Source: Streptomyces californicus (GTDB lineage: Bacteria; Actinomycetota; Actinomycetes; Streptomycetales; Streptomycetaceae). From it: a stretch of 64,000 nt of DNA. The notes beneath the pieces are model-generated. The model was given only the letters and a program-made list of their open reading frames with translations, was not told the origin of the DNA and searched no databases. The number at the start of each line of letters is the position of its first letter. Position 1 is the first letter of the stretch. The DNA lies in contig NZ_JNZZ01000012.1 of assembly GCF_000717645.1 (NCBI RefSeq), forward strand, positions 127,282 through 191,281. The letters are read 5' to 3'. Shown one piece after another: positions 54,949 through 62,969 of this stretch. The translations under genes were made by a program, and so were the position numbers.

Positions 54949-56694
54949 TCAGCCGTCCGCGCGCGCCGTGGCCAGCAGCTCCTCGGCGTGGGCGCGGGCC
55001 GTCTCGGAGTCCTCCTGGCCCGCGAGCATCCGGGACAGCTCCCGTACCCGGTCCTCGCCCTCCAGGACAGTGACGCCGCTGCGGGTCACGGAGCCGTCCA
55101 CGGTCTTCTCGACCAGCAGCTGCCGGTCCGCGAAGGCCGCCACCTGTGGAAGATGGGTCACGACGACGACCTGCGCGGACCTGGCCAGCTTGGCGAGCCG
55201 CCGGCCCACCTCGACCGCCGCCTTGCCGCCGACGCCCGCGTCGACCTCGTCGAAGAGGTACGTCGGCACGGGGTCGGAGCCCGCGAAGACGACCTCGACC
55301 GCGAGCATCACCCGGGACAGCTCACCGCCCGACGCGCCCTTGGCGATCGGCCGGGGCTGGGCCCCCGGGTGCGGGGCGAGCAGCAGCTCGACCTCGTCCG
55401 CTCCGGACGGACCGTAGACGACGCTGCGTCCGCCGATGTCGATGCCGGACGCCTCGTCCGCCGCCTCGGTCTGCCGGATGGCGAAGGAGACCCGGGCGTG
55501 CGGCATGGCCAGCGAGGCCAGCTCCTCGGTCACCGCCTCGGCGAACCGGGCGGCGGCCTCCGTCCGCGCGTCGGTCAACGCCTGGCCGAGGACCGAGAGT
55601 TCGGCCCGCAGCCCGTCGCGCTCGGCGGTCAGCTCGGAGATCCGCTCGTCGTCGCCCTCCAGCTCGGTGAGCCGGCCCGCGTTCTCCTGGGCCCAGGCGA
55701 GCACGGCCGTGATGTCCTCGCCGTACTTCCGGGTCAGGGCGGTCAGCGCGGCCCGGCGCTCCTCCACGACGGCCAGCCGCAGTGGATCGGCGTCGAGCTG
55801 ATCGGCGTACCCGGCCAGCTCCCCGGAGACGTCGGCGAGCAGGATCGAGATCTCCCCGACCCGGTCCGCCAGCGCGGCGAGCGCCGGGTCGTGGGCCCGG
55901 ACCCCGTCCAGGGCCTGCCCGGCGGCGGCGACCACCGTGGTGGCGTCGACGCTCTCCGGGTCCTCCGGGTTCCCCGCCAGCGCGGTGTGCGCGAGGGAGG
56001 CCGCGGAGGCGAGGGCCTCGGCGTGCCCGAGCCGCTCCGCCTCGGCGGCCAGCTCGACGTCCTCCCCCGGCAGCGGCTCCACGGCGGCGACCTCGTTCAG
56101 CCCGAACCTCAGCAGATCCGCCTCCTGGGCCCGCTCCCGGGCCCGGGTGGTCAGCTCCTCCAGCTCGGTGGCGACGGCCCGCAGCCGCCGGTAGGCCGCC
56201 GCGTACTTGGCGTGCGGGACCTCCACCCCGTCCCCGGCGTACCGATCGAGGGCGCCGCGCTGCCGCGCCGGCTTGAGCAGCCCCTGCTGGTCGGTCTGGC
56301 CGTGCACGGCGACGAGTTCGTCCGCCAGCTCGGTGAGGACCCCCACCGGCACGGACCGGCCGCCGAGGTGGGCGCGTGAGCGCCCCTCGGCCGAAACGGT
56401 ACGGCTGATGAGCAGCGCGCCGTCGTCCAGCTCCGCACCGGCCTCCTCGGCCCGCAGCGCCGCCGCGTCGCCCTCGGACACGGTGATCCGGCCCTCGACG
56501 ACGGCGGCCTTGGCCCCGATCCGTACGAGGGCGGGGTCAGCGCGCCCGCCGAGCAGCAGCCCGAGGCTCGTGACGACCATGGTCTTGCCCGCGCCGGTCT
56601 CACCGGTGACCGCGGTGAAACCGGGTGACAGCTCCACCACCGCGTCGTCGATGACTCCGAGCGACCGTATCCGCATCTCCTCCAACACGGACAT
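54949..56694 (-). CDS. recN: DNA repair protein RecN
   Basis: A 581-residue SMC-like ATPase for double-strand break repair. Walker A is VTGETGAGKTMVV, near residue 35; the signature KGASGGELSRVMLAVEV and Walker B LFDEVDAGVGG follow after long coiled coils (ARERAQEADLLRFGLNEVAAV). ATG 56694 is preceded by AAGG; an inner ATG (MRIRSLG) is also possible but its GGAGGAG is too close. Likely in the tlyA-nadK-recN transcript, though 152 bases from nadK. Confidence 0.95.
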   Translation of the reverse strand: MSVLEEMRIRSLGVIDDAVVELSPGFTAVTGETGAGKTMVVTSLGLLLGGRADPALVRIGAKAAVVEGRITVSEGDAAALRAEEAGAELDDGALLISRTVSAEGRSRAHLGGRSVPVGVLTELADELVAVHGQTDQQGLLKPARQRGALDRYAGDGVEVPHAKYAAAYRRLRAVATELEELTTRARERAQEADLLRFGLNEVAAVEPLPGEDVELAAEAERLGHAEALASAASLAHTALAGNPEDPESVDATTVVAAAGQALDGVRAHDPALAALADRVGEISILLADVSGELAGYADQLDADPLRLAVVEERRAALTALTRKYGEDITAVLAWAQENAGRLTELEGDDERISELTAERDGLRAELSVLGQALTDARTEAAARFAEAVTEELASLAMPHARVSFAIRQTEAADEASGIDIGGRSVVYGPSGADEVELLLAPHPGAQPRPIAKGASGGELSRVMLAVEVVFAGSDPVPTYLFDEVDAGVGGKAAVEVGRRLAKLARSAQVVVVTHLPQVAAFADRQLLVEKTVDGSVTRSGVTVLEGEDRVRELSRMLAGQEDSETARAHAEELLATARADG

Positions 56695-56846
56695 GACCTT
56701 ACGAGGTTCCCGACCGCATGCGCGACGGCCCCCGTCCCGGGATTCACTCTCCCGAGGGTTCCGGGGCCGGAGGCGGAGGCCGCGCGGAGACGACACGAAG
56801 GCCGTGCGAAGGCCCTGCGGAGACCGGCCGGAAGCGGCCTCCGACG

Positions 56847-57752
56847 TCAGTGGGGCGCGCCCCGCCACCCCGACACGGGCAGCGCGAACTTCGCCACCAG
56901 CCGGTCGGTGAACGACGCCTGGTGCAGCCGCGCGAGCCGTACGGGCACCGCGCCGCGCCGCACCTCGACCCGCGCGCCGGAGGGCAGCTCCACCGTCCGC
57001 CGGCCGTCGCACCACAGCACCCCGTGCGGGGTGTGCGGCTGCACCTCGACCGCGAGCACGGACGTGGGCGAGGTCACCAGCGGCTTGGCGAACAGGGCGT
57101 GGGCGCTGATCGGGACCATCAGCAGCGCCTCGACCTCGGGCCAGACCACGGGCCCGCCCGCCGAGAAGGCGTACGCGGTCGAACCGGTCGGGGTGGCGCA
57201 GACGATCCCGTCGCAGCCGAAGCCGGTGACCGGGCGGCCGTCGATCTCCAGGACCACTTCGAGCATCCGCTCGGGCGACACCTTCTGCACGGCCGCCTCG
57301 TTGAGCGCCCAGTCCGTGTGCACGACCTCGCCGTTGCTGTGCACGAGGACGTCGATCGTCATCCGCTCCTCGACCTCGTAGTCGCGGGAGACCACCCGGG
57401 AGACCACCCGGTCGAGGTCGTCCCGTTCGGCTTCGGCGAGGAAGCCGACGCGTCCGAGGTTGACGCCGAGCATCGGCACCCCGGAGGCCCGGGAGAACTC
57501 GGCGCCGCGCAGCAGGGTGCCGTCACCGCCGAGGACGATCAGCAGCTCGCAGCCGTCCACGGCGGCGGGGCTGGTGTCCGTGACCGTCTCCACGGTGTCC
57601 GGGAGCGGCAGGTCGGCCGCCTCGGTCGCCAGGACCCGCACGCCGAGTCCGTTGCGCAGGAGGCCCTGCACCACGAGTTCGGCGCTGCGGATCGCGGCCG
57701 GACGGCCGGTGTGCGCCAAAAGGAAGACTGTTCGTGCCGCATTCGTCGTCAA
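56847..57752 (-). CDS. nadK: NAD kinase
   Basis: A 301-residue kinase that makes NADP. The GGDG motif is in LIVLGGDGTLLRGAEF; NLGRVGFLAEAE, NEAAVQKVSPERMLE and CATPTGSTAYAFSAGGP complete the active site. The start is TTG 57752, which overlaps the tlyA stop by 4 bases (TTGA) and has GGAGGGG upstream; no ATG or GTG fits. Translational coupling to tlyA is therefore likely. Confidence 0.94.
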   Translation of the reverse strand: MTTNAARTVFLLAHTGRPAAIRSAELVVQGLLRNGLGVRVLATEAADLPLPDTVETVTDTSPAAVDGCELLIVLGGDGTLLRGAEFSRASGVPMLGVNLGRVGFLAEAERDDLDRVVSRVVSRDYEVEERMTIDVLVHSNGEVVHTDWALNEAAVQKVSPERMLEVVLEIDGRPVTGFGCDGIVCATPTGSTAYAFSAGGPVVWPEVEALLMVPISAHALFAKPLVTSPTSVLAVEVQPHTPHGVLWCDGRRTVELPSGARVEVRRGAVPVRLARLHQASFTDRLVAKFALPVSGWRGAPH

Positions 57753-58564
57753 CGAGGCCCCTCCGCCACTGCACGGTCGACATCCGCGGGGTCCGGCTCG
57801 GGTGCGCCGGCCCGCAGCCACAGAAAGTACTCGACGTTCCCCGACGGGCCGGGCAGCGGACTGGCCGTCACCCCCCGTACGCCGAGGCCGAGTTCCCAGG
57901 CGCGCCGGGCCACTTCCCGGACCGCCTCGGCGCGCAGTTCGGGGCTGCGCACCACTCCGCCGCTGCCGAGCCGCTCCTTGCCGACCTCGAACTGCGGCTT
58001 GACCATGAGGACCAGGTCCGCGTCGGGCCCGGCGCACCGGGCGAGGGCGGGCAGGACGAGACCCAGCGGGATGAAGGACAGGTCCCCCACCACCAGATCC
58101 ACCGGCTCCCCGTCGATGGCCTCCAGCGTCAGCTCCCGCACGTTGGTGCGGTCCTTGACGACGACCCGTTCGTCGGACTGCAGGGACCAGGCGAGCTGCC
58201 CGTAGCCCACGTCCACGGCGACGACCTGCCGGGCCCCGGCGCGCAGCAGCACATCGGTGAACCCGCCGGTGGAGGCTCCGGCGTCCAGCGCCCGCCGCCC
58301 CTCCACCTCCAGCCCGAGCGGGGTGAAGGCGGCGAGCGCCCCCGCCAGCTTGTGGCCGCCGCGCGAGACGTAGTCGGGGTCGTCGTCGTCCTTCGTGACG
58401 ACGATCGCGGCGGCCGTCTCGACCTGGGTGGCGGGTTTGGTCGCGGTGGTGCGGCCGACGGTGACGCGCCCCGCGGCGATCAGCTGGCTCGCGTGCTCCC
58501 GCGAGCGGGCGAGCTTGCGGCGTACCAGCTCGGCGTCGAGGCGGCGACGTGCCACTCCTGCCAC
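57749..58564 (-). CDS. tlyA: TlyA-family rRNA methyltransferase
   Basis: A 271-residue protein: an S4 RNA-binding domain (ARRRLDAELVRRKLARSREHA) then an FtsJ-like Rossmann methyltransferase with LDAGASTGGFTDVLL and VVGDLSFIPLGLVLP. TlyA adds 2'-O-methyl groups to 16S and 23S rRNA, which makes ribosomes sensitive to capreomycin. GTG 58564 is used; GTG 58555 is an alternative. It comes after a small gene at 58572 with a 7-base gap. Confidence 0.94.
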   Translation of the reverse strand: MAGVARRRLDAELVRRKLARSREHASQLIAAGRVTVGRTTATKPATQVETAAAIVVTKDDDDPDYVSRGGHKLAGALAAFTPLGLEVEGRRALDAGASTGGFTDVLLRAGARQVVAVDVGYGQLAWSLQSDERVVVKDRTNVRELTLEAIDGEPVDLVVGDLSFIPLGLVLPALARCAGPDADLVLMVKPQFEVGKERLGSGGVVRSPELRAEAVREVARRAWELGLGVRGVTASPLPGPSGNVEYFLWLRAGAPEPDPADVDRAVAEGPR

Positions 58565-58571
58565 GTTCGGT

Positions 58572-58958
58572 TCAGCTCCTGTTGTCGTGACGCGTGTCGT
58601 GCGTGCGGTGCGAAGGGGCGGGCCCCGGGCGTACGGGGCCGGGCGCGGCGTCCGCCGGACGGGAGTCCAGCGAGGTCAGCTCGGCCCGCAGCCCGCGGTG
58701 TACATCCTCGTACACCTCGATGTGTCCGTCGGCCGGGAGGTGGTCGGCATCGGCCAGCCGCTCCAGCCGGGCGTCCACGGCGGCGTGCCCGGTGGGGGTC
58801 CGTACGACTCCGAGGGGCGCGGGCTCGGCGGGCTCGAAGGAGCGCGCGCCGGACAGCCCGGCCGCCCCGTCCTCGCCGGGCCCGGCCGGCTCCTCGCCCA
58901 CCGGATCGTCGGGCGTGCTCACGGGCGGGGTCCCCGCCTCCGGCGTCCAGTCGCTCAT
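58572..58958 (-). CDS. Small hypothetical protein before tlyA
   Basis: A 128-residue acidic, Pro/Ala-rich protein. Only the middle looks ordered: VRTPTGHAAVDARLERLADADHLPADGHIEVYEDVHRGL. Such a protein is conserved before tlyA in Streptomyces, but has no known function. ATG 58958 has no good ribosome site. First gene of the tlyA-nadK-recN unit. Confidence 0.78.
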   Translation of the reverse strand: MSDWTPEAGTPPVSTPDDPVGEEPAGPGEDGAAGLSGARSFEPAEPAPLGVVRTPTGHAAVDARLERLADADHLPADGHIEVYEDVHRGLRAELTSLDSRPADAAPGPVRPGPAPSHRTHDTRHDNRS

Positions 58959-59000
58959 GCCGAAACGCTACCGCGACCGGGCGGTGTACCGTCGAGCACG

Positions 59001-59348
59001 ATGGCGACCATGGCGGAGTGCCGCAGCGCACTCGACACACTCTCCGACAACCTCGCGGCTCCCGACGGCGACGTGCGCGGCGCGGCTGCTCTGAACCGCT
59101 CGCTGAGCTGTCACATCAAGGATCTGGACATCACGTTCACCGGCCGGCTGGCCGACGGCCGGATCGAGGTGCGGGACACGCTGGAAGGGCCGCCGCGGGA
59201 GAAGGCCGAGATCAGGCTCGCGATGACGAGCGACGATCTGGTGGCGCTGGTGGACGGCGACCTCAACTTCGCGAAGGCGTGGGCAGCGGGCCGCGTACGC
59301 CTGGAGGCGGGCTTCCGGGACCTGCTGAAGCTGAAATCGCTGCTGTAG
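59001..59348 (+). CDS. SCP2 sterol-carrier domain protein
   Basis: A 115-residue single-domain SCP2 protein with a hydrophobic lipid pocket. DGRIEVRDTLEGPPREKAEIRLAMTSDDL and DGDLNFAKAWAAGRVRLEAG, then LLKLKSLL, fit the family. ATG 59001 has no Shine-Dalgarno; it may be leaderless. Divergent from the small gene at 58958 (42 bases). Confidence 0.88.
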   Translation: MATMAECRSALDTLSDNLAAPDGDVRGAAALNRSLSCHIKDLDITFTGRLADGRIEVRDTLEGPPREKAEIRLAMTSDDLVALVDGDLNFAKAWAAGRVRLEAGFRDLLKLKSLL

Positions 59349-59474
59349 GAGCGCTCACGGCCCACCGGGCGTCGGGCCCGGCAGGTACGTCCGTCCGGTG
59401 GGGGCGGGCGCCCCGGCCGTCGGCACCTCCGGACGGCGAGCTTCCGTACGCTGGACCGCCGGCCCCCCGTACGC

Positions 59475-60275
59475 TCAGGCGGCGACCTTCCGCGCCTTGC
59501 GTGCCGCCGGGACGACCAGCGGCGTCCCGGTCTCCGGATCGTCGATCACCTGGCAGCGCATCCCGAAGACCCGCTCCACCAACGCCGCGTCCACGACGTC
59601 CGAGGGCGGCCCCTCCGCGACGATCGCCCCGTCCCGCATCGCGATGAGGTGCGTGGCGTACCGGGCGGCGTGGTTCAGGTCGTGGAGCACGGCGACCAGC
59701 GTGCGGCCCTGCGTCTCGTGCAGTTCCGCGCAGAGGTCGAGGACGTCGATCTGGTGCTGGATGTCGAGGTACGTCGTCGGCTCGTCGAGCAGCAGCAGCG
59801 GCGTCTGCTGGGCCAGCGCCATGGCGATCCACACGCGCTGGCGCTGACCGCCCGACAGCTCGTCCACGTAGCGGTCGGCCAGCTCGGCGACGCCGGTGGA
59901 CTCCATGGACTCCTCGACCACCCGCTCGTCCTCCGGCGACCACTGGCGCAGCAGCCCCTGGTGGGGGTAGCGGCCGCGGGCGACGAGGTCGGCGACGGTG
60001 ATCCCGTCCGGGGCTATGGAGGTTTGCGGCAGCAGCCCCAGGGTCCGGGCGACCTTCTTCGCGGGCAGCTGGTGGATGGCCTGCCCGTCCAGCAGCACCT
60101 GGCCCCGGCTGGGCTTGAGCATCCGGGCGAGGGCGCGCAGCAGCGTCGACTTGCCGCAGGCGTTCGGGCCGACGATCACGGTGAAGGAGTTGTCGGGGAT
60201 CTCCACCGAGAGGTTCTCGGCGATGACCCGCTGGTCGTAGCCGAGGGTCACCGATTCTGCGGTGAGGCGCTGCAT
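59475..60275 (-). CDS. Iron-siderophore ABC transporter ATPase (FepC/FecE type)
   Basis: A 266-residue ABC ATPase. Walker A is VGPNACGKSTLLRAL, the signature LSGGQRQRVWIAMALAQ, Walker B LLLLDEPTTYLD; the pattern LAPDG...YPHQGL is typical of siderophore importers. It has no permease or binding-protein gene beside it, so it serves partners encoded elsewhere. ATG 60275 has GGGAG upstream. A DmdR-type iron box lies at 60341-60360, so it should be repressed when iron is plentiful. Confidence 0.93.
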   Translation of the reverse strand: MQRLTAESVTLGYDQRVIAENLSVEIPDNSFTVIVGPNACGKSTLLRALARMLKPSRGQVLLDGQAIHQLPAKKVARTLGLLPQTSIAPDGITVADLVARGRYPHQGLLRQWSPEDERVVEESMESTGVAELADRYVDELSGGQRQRVWIAMALAQQTPLLLLDEPTTYLDIQHQIDVLDLCAELHETQGRTLVAVLHDLNHAARYATHLIAMRDGAIVAEGPPSDVVDAALVERVFGMRCQVIDDPETGTPLVVPAARKARKVAA

Positions 60276-60340
60276 GGTCGTACTCCCGGAGTCGGTGAGG
60301 TGGAGCGGCGCGGGGCACGGGCGGACCACCGCGCAGCACC

Positions 60341-60360
60341 AGGTTAGGTTAACCTATCCT
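60341..60360. promoter_or_regulatory. Iron box (DmdR/DtxR type)
   Basis: AGGTTAGGTTAACCTATCCT is a 20-base palindrome with one mismatched pair; the core TAGGTTAACCTA (60345-60356) is perfect. It matches the DtxR-family consensus with TTAGGTTA half-sites and stands 66 bases upstream of the ABC ATPase start. Confidence 0.8.
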
Positions 60361-60482
60361 CCCCGTCGCTCCCCTGGCCCCGGGCATCGACGCGAACGGT
60401 CGCCCCGGCCCCAACGCCCGTGCCCGCCAAGGCCCGTCCGGTCCTGATCCGCCGGACGTGCCCCAGGGGTGCCGGGAGCGTT

Positions 60483-61532
60483 TCAGAGGCCGAGCCGGGC
60501 GATGGCCTTCGCCGCCTCCAGGTCGCATCCGTCCGCACCGGCGAACGTCCAGGCCGCGGCGCAGAGGGCCCGCAGGCCGTCGAGCGCGTCGCCCCCGTCC
60601 TCGCCGCCGCCCGCGGTCTCCAGCACCAGACGGTCCCCGCGTACGGCGGCCGTCCAGTCACCGCAGCGGAATCCCTCCCCTGCCGCCACCACCTCGGGCT
60701 GCCCGGTGAGGAGTCCCCGCAGGTCCCGGTCCACGTAGGTCGGGCGGTGCTGCGGCGGTGCGGCGAGGAGAAGGCCCGCGTCGGTCACCCCGGTCAGGAC
60801 GAGCAGCGAGTCGACTCCCCCGTTGAACGCGCCCTCGATGTCGGTGTCCAGCCGGTCCCCGACGACGAGCGGCCGCTCGGCCCCGGTCCGCAGGACGGTC
60901 TCGCGGTGCATCGGAGGCAGCGGCTTCCCGGCGACCTGCGGCTCGGCCCCGGTGGCGATCCGTACGACCTCGACGGCGGCGCCGTTGCCGGGTGCGATGC
61001 CCCGGGCGCTCGGGATGGTCAGGTCGGTGTTGGACGCGAACCACGGGAGCCCGCGCCGGACCGCGTAGCTCGCCTCGGCGAACCGCCCCCACGCCATGTC
61101 CGGCCCGCCGTAGCCCTGGACCACGGCGGCGGGGTCGTCGTCCGCCGACTCCACCGGCACGAGACCGCGCTCGCGCAGCGCGACCCGCAGCCCCTCGCCG
61201 CCGATCGCGAGGACCCGCGCGCCCGGCGGCAGCTGATCGGCGACCAGCCGGGCGACGGCCTGCGCGGAGGTGATCACGTCGGAGGGTTCGGCGGGCGCCC
61301 CCAGCTCCGTCAGGTGCTCCGCCACGGCGTCCGGTGTCCGCAGCGCGTTGTTGGTGACGTACGCCAGGTGCATGCCCCCGGCCCGCGCCTCCGCCAGCGC
61401 CTCGACGGCGTACGCGATGGCCTCCCCGCCCGCGTAGACGACCCCGTCGAGGTCGAGGAGGGCCGTGTCGTACGCCTCGTTCAGTGCCGTACCGCTCCCC
61501 GAAGGCCGAGACCTGTGGTGCTGGTGGCTCAT
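60483..61532 (-). CDS. HAD-IIA family phosphatase
   Basis: A 349-residue haloacid-dehalogenase-type hydrolase of the NagD/PGP group. Motif I is LLDLDGVVYAGGEAI, motif II VTNNALRTPDAV, motif IV LVVGDRLDTDIEGAFNGG. ATG 61532 has GAGGAG. An extra C-terminal region of about 60 residues (EVVAAGEGFRCGDWTA) is added beyond the usual 260-residue core. Substrate may be a sugar or glycerol phosphate. Divergent from the DUF1015 gene by 72 bases. Confidence 0.92.
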   Translation of the reverse strand: MSHQHHRSRPSGSGTALNEAYDTALLDLDGVVYAGGEAIAYAVEALAEARAGGMHLAYVTNNALRTPDAVAEHLTELGAPAEPSDVITSAQAVARLVADQLPPGARVLAIGGEGLRVALRERGLVPVESADDDPAAVVQGYGGPDMAWGRFAEASYAVRRGLPWFASNTDLTIPSARGIAPGNGAAVEVVRIATGAEPQVAGKPLPPMHRETVLRTGAERPLVVGDRLDTDIEGAFNGGVDSLLVLTGVTDAGLLLAAPPQHRPTYVDRDLRGLLTGQPEVVAAGEGFRCGDWTAAVRGDRLVLETAGGGEDGGDALDGLRALCAAAWTFAGADGCDLEAAKAIARLGL

Positions 61533-61604
61533 ATGGTTCGCTCCTCTTTGCTCTGTTTCCGCCCCGGCCGTCATGGGTGCCCCCCGCGCACATACGATGC
61601 CCTG

Positions 61605-62885
61605 ATGATGACTTCAGGTCCCGTCGCGCAGGGGCTGCGGCTGATCCCGTTCCGCGGACTGCGTTACGTCCCCGAGCGGGTCGGCAGTCTCGCCGCCGTG
61701 ACCTCGCCCCCGTACGACGTGGTCGTCCGGCCCGACGGGCTGCACCATCTGGAGTGCGCGGATCCGCACAACATCGTGCGTCTCATCCTCCCTCAGGCCG
61801 ACACGGCGCGGGACCGGCACCGGCAGGCGGCGGCGACCCTGGGCCGCTGGCTGGCCGACGGGGTCATCGCCCCGGACCCGGAGCCGGTGCTGTACGTCTA
61901 CGAGCAGAGCGACGGCGAGATCCTCCAGCGGGGTCTGATCGGCGCGCTGGCGCTCTCGCCCGCCGAGGACGGCGTCGTCCTGCCGCACGAGGACGTCATG
62001 GACGACGTCGTCGCGGACCGTGCGGAGCTGATGCGGACGACGGGGGCCCATCTGGAGCCGCTGCTGCTGACCTATCGCGGCGACGCGGGCGAGCCGGCCG
62101 GGGCGGCGGCCGTGATCGAGCGCACGGCGGCGCGCGAGCCGCTGCTCGCCACCACGACGGAGGACGGTTTCCGGCACCGGCTCTGGGCCGTGACGGACCC
62201 GGCAGACCGGGCCGAGGCCGAGGCGGACCTCGCCCGCCGGCAGGCGCTCATCGCGGACGGCCACCACCGGTGGGCCACCTATCTGCGGCTCCAGCGGGAG
62301 GAGACCGCTCCCGGGCCGTGGGACTACGGTCTCGTCCTCCTGGTCGACACGGTCCGCCATCCGCTCCGGGTCCGCGCCATCCACCGTCTTCTGCGCGGCC
62401 TGCCGCTCTCGCGGGCGCTGAAGGCCCTGCACGGCCTCTTCCGCGTCGAGCGGATCGACGGCCCGCTTCCCCGCGCCCTGGAGGCGCTGGCCGGGGCCGC
62501 CGCACAGGGCAACGCGTTCCTGCTCGCCGGCGACGGCGGCTTCCATCTGGTGGACCGCCCCGATCCGGCCCTGCTGACCCGTACGGTCCGGGCGGACCGT
62601 CCCGAGGCGTGGCGCACCCTGGACGCGACGGTCCTGCACGCGGCGCTGCTCGACGAGGTGTGGGACGTCCCGGACGCCCCCGAGCACATCGGCTACATCC
62701 ACGACACCGCGGCCGCCGTCGAACAGGCGGAACGCCTGGGCGCCACGGCGGTCCTGATGCACCCCGTACGCGAAGAGGTCGTCCGGGACCTGGCGCGGCA
62801 GGGTGTGACGATGCCGCGCAAGTCGACGTCGTTCGGCCCGAAGCCGGCCACGGGCCTGGTCATGCGGAGCCTGGCGCTCGACTGA
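61605..62885 (+). CDS. DUF1015 family protein
   Basis: A 426-residue protein with the DUF1015 core: RGLRYVPERVGSLAAVTSPPYDVV, LIADGHHRWATYL (GHHR motif, likely active site) and HPVREEVVRDLARQG near the end. DUF1015 enzymes are of uncertain activity, sometimes described as SerK-like kinases. ATG 61605 stands 7 bases after TACGAT (61593-61598), a possible -10 box, so the mRNA may be leaderless. Ends in a 34-base perfect palindrome. Confidence 0.9.
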   Translation: MMTSGPVAQGLRLIPFRGLRYVPERVGSLAAVTSPPYDVVVRPDGLHHLECADPHNIVRLILPQADTARDRHRQAAATLGRWLADGVIAPDPEPVLYVYEQSDGEILQRGLIGALALSPAEDGVVLPHEDVMDDVVADRAELMRTTGAHLEPLLLTYRGDAGEPAGAAAVIERTAAREPLLATTTEDGFRHRLWAVTDPADRAEAEADLARRQALIADGHHRWATYLRLQREETAPGPWDYGLVLLVDTVRHPLRVRAIHRLLRGLPLSRALKALHGLFRVERIDGPLPRALEALAGAAAQGNAFLLAGDGGFHLVDRPDPALLTRTVRADRPEAWRTLDATVLHAALLDEVWDVPDAPEHIGYIHDTAAAVEQAERLGATAVLMHPVREEVVRDLARQGVTMPRKSTSFGPKPATGLVMRSLALD

Positions 62886-62911
62886 CGCGACCGGCGCGCG
62901 GAGAACGCGAA

Positions 62912-62945
62912 GAGGGCGGCGGCTCCGATCGGAGCCGCCGCCCTC
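62912..62945. terminator. 34-base perfect palindrome
   Basis: GAGGGCGGCGGCTCC-GATC-GGAGCCGCCGCCCTC, centred on GATC. It lies between the convergent DUF1015 gene (stop 62885) and the RGG/TPR gene (stop 62970) and can stop both. Confidence 0.85.
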
Positions 62946-62969
62946 CGGCGTACGGGCCGGCCTCAGCCG

